13,667 nt of DNA, from the NCBI GenBank assembly GCA_964592475.1, contig CAZQEZ010000112.1, forward strand, positions 1-13,667. Reading direction: 5' to 3'. The notes beneath the pieces are model-generated. The model had not been told where the DNA came from and searched no databases. It saw nothing but the letters and a program-made list of their open reading frames with translations. The stretch comes from CAZQEZ01 sp964592475. Lineage in GTDB: Bacteria; Bacteroidota; Bacteroidia; Cytophagales; Cyclobacteriaceae. The position numbers and the translations under genes are program-made. Position 1 is the first letter of the stretch. Each line of letters opens with the position of its first letter. Of this stretch, positions 8,362 to 13,667 are shown piece by piece.

Positions 8362-9168
8362 ATGAGAGAGAAGAAAGATTATAACCATAGAGCTTTAATG
8401 ATCTCAGCTGGAGTTCACATGGCTCTGTTGATTTTATTTTTCTTTATTATGGCGTGGCGAGCACCAAACCCTCCTAAGCCTACCTATGGAATTGAGTTAA
8501 ATTTTGGCCTGGAGCAAATGGGAAGTGGAGATGTTCAGCCTACTACACAACCAAGCCCAATACCTGAAGAACAGCCTCAGGAAAATCAATCACAACCACA
8601 GCCAATAGAAGATAACCCTGAAGTAGAAGAACAAGTAACTGAATCAACACCGCAAGAATCGGTGACTCAGCCCGATGAAGGTTTGGTAAAAGAAAAGCCT
8701 GCAGAAAGTAAGCCAAAGGAAGTGACTAAACCAACCGAAAAACCTAAAGCAACGTCTTCTAAACCTAATACAGACTCAAGGGCTTTGTATGGTGGGAGCC
8801 AAAGCCAGGGCGACCAGCAAAACGCCACCGGCGACCAGGGAAGCAGAGAAGGTTCAGTGGATGCGCAAGCGCTATATGGTGCTCAGGGAGGTGGAGGAGG
8901 AGCCTCATTGAATATGGCAGGATGGTCATGGGATCAAGTTCCACGTCCGCAAGATACCAGTAGTGAAACCGGCAGAATAGTTTTTCAAATAAAAATTGAT
9001 GACCAAGGATACGTTGTAAGTGTAAAAACAGTAGAAACTACTGTAAGTCCGGCAATTGAACGTATTTATTTAGATGCCGTGAGAAAAATTACTTTTAGTA
9101 AAACTGACAATGCTTCCGTACCTCCTTTTTCTACAGGAACCATTACCTTTGTGCTTCGTGCACGCTAA
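8362..9168 (+). CDS. tonB: TonB/TolA-like energy transducer
   Basis: The 268-residue protein links the ExbB-ExbD motor to the outer membrane. Residues 1-10 are cytoplasmic and basic. One helix at about 11-32 contains S15 and H19 in SAGVH, with the same four-residue spacing as Ser16/His20 of TonB and Ser18/His22 of TolA, the residues used for energy coupling. A Pro/Gln/Glu/Lys-rich stretch (about 55-138) can span the periplasm. It is followed by a Gly/Gln-rich segment with two ALYG motifs, near 141 and 172. The C-terminal domain (about 190-268) fits the TonB fold: TGRIVFQIKIDDQGYVVSVK, then a helix (AIERIYLDAVRKITF), ending TGTITFVLRAR. That fold is shared by TonB and TolA in loose form, so the symbol is provisional. 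It follows exbD by 12 bases and precedes folC by 21. Confidence 0.85.
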   Translation: MREKKDYNHRALMISAGVHMALLILFFFIMAWRAPNPPKPTYGIELNFGLEQMGSGDVQPTTQPSPIPEEQPQENQSQPQPIEDNPEVEEQVTESTPQESVTQPDEGLVKEKPAESKPKEVTKPTEKPKATSSKPNTDSRALYGGSQSQGDQQNATGDQGSREGSVDAQALYGAQGGGGGASLNMAGWSWDQVPRPQDTSSETGRIVFQIKIDDQGYVVSVKTVETTVSPAIERIYLDAVRKITFSKTDNASVPPFSTGTITFVLRAR

Positions 9169-9189
9169 TAACATATTTTATTAAAATTT

Positions 9190-10482
9190 ATGACTTATCA
9201 GGAAACGCTGGATTTCTTGTACAATGCACTGCCTATGTATCAGCGGATAGGTAACGTAGCATTTAAAAAAGATCTTACCAATACTTTAAAGCTTTGTCAG
9301 GCGCTGGGAAACCCTCAGGATAAATTCAAATCAATTCATATTGCTGGCACCAATGGTAAAGGCAGTACCTCTCATTTTTTGGCTGCTATTTTGCAACAAG
9401 CGGGATACAAAACCGGGCTTTATACTTCACCACACTTAAAAAATTTTACCGAAAGGATCAAAGTAAATGGGAGAGAAATTGATCGGGATTTTGTGGTGAA
9501 TTTTGTGAAACAGATTAAACATAATATAGAAATCATACAACCTTCTTTTTTTGAAATAACTGTAGCCATGGCTTTTGATTACTTTGCCAGGGAAGCTGTA
9601 GACATTGCCGTAATCGAAGTTGGGCTGGGAGGGAGGCTCGATTCAACCAACGTGGTCGACCCTGTACTTTCTTTAATCACAAATATTGGCTATGATCACA
9701 TGGAAATATTGGGTGATACTTTGCCTCAAATTGCCAGCGAAAAAGCAGGTATAATAAAAAAAGACCGGCCAGTTGTGATTAGTGAGTGGCAAGCTGATGT
9801 CTGGCAAGTTTTTGAAAACAAAGCCAATTACCTGAATTCTTCAATTATTTTTGCTTCAAAATTATTTGAAGTAAAACATTTTCAAACTGATTTGTCCGGA
9901 GCAGTTTACCAGGTAAAGAAACATGAGAAAGTTATTTTTGCTCAATTGAAATCAGCTTTAGCTGGTAATTATCAGTTGCAGAATATTGCCGGAGTACTGG
10001 CAGCTGTTGATCAGCTACGAATACTTAATATTAAAATAGAAGACGAAGATATCTCAACCGCATTTGCTAATGTAACTCAATTAACCGGATTGAAAGGCAG
10101 GTGGCAGGTTTTATCAGAAAAGCCATTGACTATTTGTGATGTGGCACATAATGCCGAAGGTTTAGAGATCGTGACCAAACAATTAAAACAATTATATCCT
10201 CAGCAATTGCATATGGTAATGGGTATGGTAAAAGACAAAAACATTGAAGCTATTTTTAAATTTTTGCCCAAAGATGCAAATTATTATTTTTGCCAGCCGG
10301 ATCTGCCGCGAGCCAAACCGGCAGAGGATATGCAGAAAATGGCACAAGCTTTTCAATTGAAGTCGCAGGTCATTAAAAATGTAAATGAGGCAATTGCCAC
10401 AGCGAAACAAGCCGCTAAAGCAGAAGATGTGATTTTCATTGGCGGCAGTTCATTCGTGGTAGCTGAAATTGTAGATTTGTAA
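9190..10482 (+). CDS. folC: Bifunctional folylpolyglutamate/dihydrofolate synthase (FolC)
   Basis: FolC is a cytoplasmic ATP-dependent Mur-ligase-family enzyme that adds glutamate to dihydropteroate or to folates. At 430 residues it has the usual length. Visible motifs are the P-loop IAGTNGKGST (51-60), TSPHLKNFTERI (79-90), FFE at 120-122, EVGLGGRLDSTN (143-154), GYDHMEILGDT (167-177) and SEKAGII (183-189), whose Lys185 corresponds to the carbamoylated lysine of the family. GRWQ is at 303-306, and CDVAHNAEG (316-324) marks the C-terminal glutamate-ligase domain. No key motif is missing. The first ATG, after an AT-rich 21-base gap, fits the family N-terminus (TYQETLDFLYNALPMYQRIG). folC next to an ExbBD-TonB set occurs in other Bacteroidota and probably reflects a shared transcript, not shared function. 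Confidence 0.95.
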   Translation: MTYQETLDFLYNALPMYQRIGNVAFKKDLTNTLKLCQALGNPQDKFKSIHIAGTNGKGSTSHFLAAILQQAGYKTGLYTSPHLKNFTERIKVNGREIDRDFVVNFVKQIKHNIEIIQPSFFEITVAMAFDYFAREAVDIAVIEVGLGGRLDSTNVVDPVLSLITNIGYDHMEILGDTLPQIASEKAGIIKKDRPVVISEWQADVWQVFENKANYLNSSIIFASKLFEVKHFQTDLSGAVYQVKKHEKVIFAQLKSALAGNYQLQNIAGVLAAVDQLRILNIKIEDEDISTAFANVTQLTGLKGRWQVLSEKPLTICDVAHNAEGLEIVTKQLKQLYPQQLHMVMGMVKDKNIEAIFKFLPKDANYYFCQPDLPRAKPAEDMQKMAQAFQLKSQVIKNVNEAIATAKQAAKAEDVIFIGGSSFVVAEIVDL

Positions 10483-10483
10483 A

Positions 10484-11152
10484 ATGAGTAGAAATAAATT
10501 ACAGCGCTTTGAAGAAAACCGGCAAAGCCACAATGTTTTGGAACCAGGTAAGCCCGGATATGAGGTAATTAAAGGGCATTGGAGAAAGGATTATTTTAAA
10601 AATAGCAATCCACTGGTAGTGGAATTAGCTTGTGGCTATGGCGAATATACTGTTGGACTGGCAAGAGAATTTGCTGATAAAAATTTTATTGGAGTAGATA
10701 TCAAAGGAGCACGTATTTGGAAAGGAAGCCAGATGGCTCAGCAGGAAGATCTGGGCAACGTTGCATTTTTACGTACACAAATCCAAATGATTGACCGCTT
10801 TTTCAATCCCGGTGAAATTGATGAGATATGGCTTACATTTCCTGACCCTCGTCCTCGCGAAAGTGACGTACGACGCAGGCTTACTCATCCAAATAGGCTG
10901 GAGGAGTATAAAAAAATAATGACTGAACTAGGTGTTTTTCATCTCAAGACTGATAGTCAGCTTTTTTTTGATTATACCTTGGAAACACTTCATCAGCGTG
11001 ATGATGTTTTTAATTTAAAATTCACCTACGACTTATATGCATCGGAATATAAAAATGATCATCACGGCATTACCACCCGCTATGAGAAAAAGTTTTTATC
11101 CGAAGATGAACATATTAAATACCTGAGGTTTCAGTTTAAAAAATATTGGTGA
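10484..11152 (+). CDS. trmB: tRNA (guanine-N7-)-methyltransferase (TrmB)
   Basis: TrmB uses S-adenosylmethionine to make m7G46 in the variable loop of tRNAs. The 222-residue protein has a class I methyltransferase core: ELACGYGEYTVGLA (47-60) binds the cofactor and FIGVDIKGARIW (68-79) is motif II. LTFPDPRPRESDVRRRLTHP (117-136) is the catalytic and tRNA-binding signature, and HLKTDSQLFFDYTLE (153-167) holds the conserved K-T-D. Cytophagales-like enzymes tend to have FPDPRP where many bacteria have FPDPQP. The ATG follows the folC stop after one base, indicating tight co-translation. The last two codons and the TGA lie inside an octamer repeat array that continues downstream, so the extreme C-terminus (KKYW) could vary between strains. 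Confidence 0.94.
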   Translation: MSRNKLQRFEENRQSHNVLEPGKPGYEVIKGHWRKDYFKNSNPLVVELACGYGEYTVGLAREFADKNFIGVDIKGARIWKGSQMAQQEDLGNVAFLRTQIQMIDRFFNPGEIDEIWLTFPDPRPRESDVRRRLTHPNRLEEYKKIMTELGVFHLKTDSQLFFDYTLETLHQRDDVFNLKFTYDLYASEYKNDHHGITTRYEKKFLSEDEHIKYLRFQFKKYW

Positions 11153-11198
11153 ATTGGTGAATTGGTGATTTGGTGATTTGGTGAATCGGTGAACTGGT
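11146..11198 (+). repeat. Octamer tandem array (TTGGTGAA) overlapping the trmB stop
   Basis: Six full octamers and a partial one run without gaps: TTGGTGAA at 11146 and 11154, TTGGTGAT at 11162 and 11170, TTGGTGAA at 11178, TCGGTGAA at 11186, then CTGGT at 11194-11198. The TGA in the first unit is the trmB stop codon (11150-11152). The period of 8 is not a multiple of 3, and every unit holds TGA, so the array closes all three plus-strand frames. Confidence 0.85.
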
Positions 11199-11526
11199 AC
11201 AAAAACAAAGCTTGAAGGTGGAAGAAGTTGAAAGGAACTTCAGGTAGTATGCAGCCTATAAAAAAAACGTCTTCCGCCAAAAATCGGACACGTTTCCATG
11301 AGTCCTTGGCGAAGCATTGGATTCTAGAAATCTGCTAACAAAATACAGAATCTTACAATGACATTGGTTTGAAAACGCTGCTTTTTTTTCGGAGTTTCAG
11401 GCAGTAAAGGTTTACCTAAAGAGGCAGGCTTTAGATTCGATAAATCTAATAGGTGTCGCTTAACACTGCTGAGTTATAAATAAAATTATTTTTGTAATAA
11501 TTAGAGTAAAATAAATAAATATTTTA
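11199..11526. other. Non-coding stretch with several hairpins
   Basis: I see no credible gene here on either strand. There are three notable inverted repeats. The first is GAAGTT/AACTTC at 11224-11229 and 11236-11241, with a 6-base loop. The second is an imperfect arm pair CTTCCGCCAA (11271-11280) with TTGGCGAAG (11306-11314), one base bulged, enclosing an inner GGAC/GTCC pair. The third is TTAGATT/AATCTAA at 11431-11437 and 11443-11449, with a 5-base loop. Between them lies T8 at 11384-11391. The stretch may include a dispersed intergenic repeat or a structured transcript, but nothing matches an RNA family I recognise. Confidence 0.45.
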
Positions 11527-11534
11527 TAAATTTG
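11527..11534 (+). promoter_or_regulatory. -7 promoter element for the lipoprotein gene
   Basis: TAAATTTG matches the Bacteroidota -7 consensus TAnnTTTG. No good -33 TTTG sits at the usual distance: the nearest TTTG (11491-11494) is 32 bases upstream, and a TTAG at 11501-11504 is the closest alternative. Transcription would start near 11540. That rules out the in-frame TTG at 11532 as a start and supports the ATG at 11571. Confidence 0.45.
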
Positions 11535-11570
11535 ACAAGTAAGTTAAGTCATGAAAAAGTTATAATTCAT

Positions 11571-12314
11571 ATGAAAACCCACTCCTATTTTTTTGTTCTT
11601 ATCTTTTTATCCGGCTGTGCTTTCCACTCAGGTATGATGACTGCCAATCCTGAATACACTCAAAACAATTTAGAATTGAAAGAATTGGCAACTGCTGAAG
11701 CCAACTCAGTCAGGTTTTTAGGAATTGGTGGATTAAGTAAACAAGCTTTGGTTTTGGAAGCTAAAAAAAATCTTTATCAGAATTATCCATTGAATCAAGG
11801 GCAGGCATACGCCAATATTTCGGTTGATATTCGCGATCTTTATTTATTTATTTACCATAAAACTACAATTACCTTATCAGCAGATATTATTGGGGACGTA
11901 AACGAACAAAGTGAGTCTGATTTACAACAACTATTCGAACAAATGAAAGTATATTCTAATCCAACCCGGATTTTTGAAGTAGGTGATCAGGTTTTCAAAA
12001 TGAGGAATAATGTACCTTATAAATATAATATACTCAAACTGGACGGTAGAAATGATATTGTTCTGGGAGTACCCTCTAATTCAGTCAAAATTAAAACCAC
12101 TTATCAGGAGATTTATCATAGCCAAGATGACCCAATGTTAGAAGTGAGGTATAATATTGGCGATACTGTTTTAGCATTTACCTATATGAAATGGCGTGAA
12201 GCTATAATTACAGGTTTAAATGAAAAAAAGGCTATAGTTGAAATTTTGGATGCACCAAGTGAGGAAAAGTACTTTGAAGTACAATTCTCCGCTATAAAGA
12301 GTAAAGAAGAATAA
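11571..12314 (+). CDS. DUF6567-like lipoprotein with a C-terminal beta-barrel extension
   Basis: From the ATG at 11571 the product has 247 residues. It starts with a lipoprotein signal, MKTHSYFFVLIFLSGC, with lipobox LSGC and the lipidated cysteine at 16. Residues 17-106 carry CAFHSGMMTAN, GIGGLSKQALVLEAKKNLYQ and GQAYANISVDI, which I recognise as the pattern of Bacteroidota DUF6567 lipoproteins; function is unknown. The C-terminal part is an extension with two similar segments. Residues 135-182 open FEVGDQVFKM and 193-242 open YNIGDTVLAF with a following MKWREAIITGL. Each has the GD-x-V strand-turn of SH3/Tudor-like barrels. It is likely attached to the envelope by lipid; which membrane cannot be told. 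The start rests on the lipobox and on the upstream -7 element at 11527-11534. The next gene is 59 bases downstream and also encodes a lipoprotein. Confidence 0.72.
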   Translation: MKTHSYFFVLIFLSGCAFHSGMMTANPEYTQNNLELKELATAEANSVRFLGIGGLSKQALVLEAKKNLYQNYPLNQGQAYANISVDIRDLYLFIYHKTTITLSADIIGDVNEQSESDLQQLFEQMKVYSNPTRIFEVGDQVFKMRNNVPYKYNILKLDGRNDIVLGVPSNSVKIKTTYQEIYHSQDDPMLEVRYNIGDTVLAFTYMKWREAIITGLNEKKAIVEILDAPSEEKYFEVQFSAIKSKEE

Positions 12315-12373
12315 AAAGATGAATTGGGAGAGCTACTTCATGCGGTACAGTATAAGGCTAAAACTAAGACACT

Positions 12374-13063
12374 ATGAAAAAATACATCTGGTTGTTTGTG
12401 ACTTTGCCTAGCCTTTGGGGCTGTAGCGCTGACAGTGAATTTGAAATCAAAAGCAATTATTCTTATACTTTAACCAAGCAGGAAATCTTAACCCATCGTG
12501 TATTTACAGCTGATGGAGAAATAATTGATCAAAATACTATTGCCTCAATATTTGAAAGAGTTGAAACTTTAAATCCCTTACTAAAAGATTTCCCTGAAAG
12601 CACTACGACTTTCGATTTTGATTTTTCAATTTATTTTGTAGATCAAGTGGCAGTATTAAACCGGAATGATAATCTGGACACTTTTAAGGTTAAAATGACA
12701 AATAAAATTATTAAGTTGCAGAGTGATACATTACAATTTATTACTTCAGGCACTTACCAGGAGAATGATTTTAGAAATAATATAGGGAAGTATTCATTAA
12801 ATATATTAGATAAAGAAAATATTCCTTTATATTCAGGATTTGGAGAAAAGCTTACTTACACTTTTGAATACGTCCTTAAACCAGTTGCAGATAAGATAAT
12901 TCTGCCGAAATTGTTTTTTTATCATTTCAATTCCTCATCTTTTCCTTTTGACGGTTCCATATTATCAGCGGAAATCATTAATGAAATCAATCCTATTATT
13001 TATCAATATTTAAATCAAGGTGATACTTTGTTAGTAAATGAAATCAATTGGATATTAGAATAA
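12374..13063 (+). CDS. Putative lipoprotein of unknown function
   Basis: I do not recognise this 229-residue protein. It opens with a short basic n-region and a hydrophobic stretch ending in LWGC (MKKYIWLFVTLPSLWGC), a plausible lipobox with the cysteine at 17, so it is probably exported and lipid-anchored. The mature part alternates polar and hydrophobic residues, is rich in Asn, Asp, Ile and aromatic residues, and has no Cys beyond the lipidated one. This suggests a beta-rich soluble fold. The ending, GDTLLVNEINWILE, is a typical closing strand pattern. The ATG is the first codon with a signal peptide. It lies 59 bases after the preceding lipoprotein gene with no promoter or terminator evident, so co-transcription is likely. 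Codon use is AT-rich like its neighbours. The coding call is firm; the function is open. Confidence 0.72.
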   Translation: MKKYIWLFVTLPSLWGCSADSEFEIKSNYSYTLTKQEILTHRVFTADGEIIDQNTIASIFERVETLNPLLKDFPESTTTFDFDFSIYFVDQVAVLNRNDNLDTFKVKMTNKIIKLQSDTLQFITSGTYQENDFRNNIGKYSLNILDKENIPLYSGFGEKLTYTFEYVLKPVADKIILPKLFFYHFNSSSFPFDGSILSAEIINEINPIIYQYLNQGDTLLVNEINWILE

Positions 13064-13194
13064 GCTTAAAAGCGATCAGGGTTTTTCCAATTGGTTCATG
13101 AATTCGATCGTATCTTCTGGCTGACTTGTCCAGTAATTGTCAATGACCATTTATTTTTTTGCTGCTCTTCGATGAAAGTAAACATTTGAAAGTG

Positions 13195-13587
13195 TTACTT
13201 TTTCTTTTCAATTTCAATAATTTCATCCGGTCTTATGGGGTTTTTATAGGTCATGCGAGTACCTTCTTTATCTAACTTTAATTCCTGAAGTCTTTGTTTG
13301 GTAAGATTAATGGTGACCGTGTAAACCTGACTCAGTTCTAAATTTATTATTTCCATATCCTTAAATTGATAGCTGATTTCTATGTACTGAATTTTTAAAT
13401 CGCTATCAATTAGCTTTATTTCATTAAAGCCAGTGGTTCTTGGCCATCTTCTGGTTCCATCAGGCATAACTTGGCATGGGCCACGGCCAGTAATATATTT
13501 ACCTTCAAATTTTATTTACACCATTTTATTTAAATCCTGATTAAGACCCATTTGCATCATAAATATAATAAAAATTATAGCGTTCAT
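13195..13587 (-). pseudogene. Secreted-protein gene interrupted by an in-frame TAA
   Basis: On the minus strand an ATG at 13587 starts MNAIIFIIFMMQMGLNQ, a short signal-like hydrophobic sequence. After 23 codons comes TAA at 13516-13518. The same frame then continues without a stop to 13195 and reads like protein: FEGKYITGRGPCQVMPDG, then TRRWPRTTGFNEI, ending in a charged PDEIIEIEKKK. The open part from the internal ATG at 13467 is 90 residues; the full frame would be 130 codons. Coding-like sequence on both sides of the stop, with the signal on the far side, suggests one small exported protein disrupted by a nonsense change or a base-call error. Alternatively a shorter cytoplasmic form begins at 13467. 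I do not recognise the family. It faces the preceding lipoprotein gene tail to tail. Confidence 0.45.
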
Positions 13588-13667
13588 ATTCTGTTAAGGA
13601 TTAATATTTAACTGAAGTTTCGCTTTTTAAAAATTGAAATAAAAAACCATTAAATCCCCTCTCGAGA

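Noticed and set aside
11532..11570. TTG 11532 as start of the DUF6567-like lipoprotein
   Set aside because: It lies inside the -7 promoter element and would put 13 polar residues before a perfect lipoprotein signal starting at ATG 11571.
12319..12411. 30-codon frame between and overlapping the two lipoprotein genes (starts MNWESYFMRYS)
   Set aside because: It overlaps the start of the downstream gene in another frame, has no promoter or family pattern, and is rich in codons expected by chance.
13087..13094. CCAATTGG palindrome as a terminator between the convergent genes
   Set aside because: It is an 8-base palindrome without a loop or a strong stem. It is too short to call.

Overview
The window is AT-rich and reads as a chromosomal segment of a Bacteroidota member, probably of the Cytophagales type. 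Three things point there. Apparent promoters have the phylum's TTTG / TAnnTTTG form. Shine-Dalgarno sites are mostly absent. The gene content is also typical: a roughly 1000-residue secreted TPR protein beside a plug-less outer-membrane barrel, an ExbB-ExbD-TonB set followed by folC, and a DUF6567-like lipoprotein. The lineage assignment is inference from these traits.

Layout, left to right. At 8-148, minus strand, is what looks like the C-terminal tail of a CaCA (Na+/Ca2+ exchanger) membrane protein whose other parts are missing. A promoter at 248-279 reads directly into holA (DNA polymerase III delta subunit, 288-1307) with almost no leader. A secreted TPR protein (1327-4410) and an outer-membrane beta-barrel protein (4431-6089) follow closely. 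A second promoter (6166-6197) starts a compact run: a membrane-anchored SPOR protein with a Tyr/Gly/Gln/Ser-rich repeat (6262-7260), ExbB/TolQ (7262-7945), ExbD/TolR (7963-8349), a TonB/TolA-like transducer (8362-9168), FolC (9190-10482) and TrmB (10484-11152). Gaps in this run are 1 to 21 bases.

From 11146 to about 11530 lies a non-coding stretch. It begins with an octamer tandem array that overlaps the trmB stop codon, and continues with several hairpins. A promoter-like site at 11527-11534 precedes two lipoprotein genes (11571-12314, 12374-13063). The right end carries a minus-strand secreted-protein gene interrupted by an in-frame stop (13195-13587).

Taken together, 1327-9168 looks like one envelope machine: a proton-driven inner-membrane motor (ExbB/ExbD), a periplasm-spanning transducer, a SPOR protein able to bind septal peptidoglycan, a periplasmic TPR scaffold and an outer-membrane barrel. 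The parts list resembles Tol-Pal plus CpoB and a SPOR division protein. A Tol-like role in cell constriction or outer-membrane coupling is therefore a reasonable hypothesis, but it is not shown by the sequence. holA, folC and trmB are housekeeping genes that share the transcripts.
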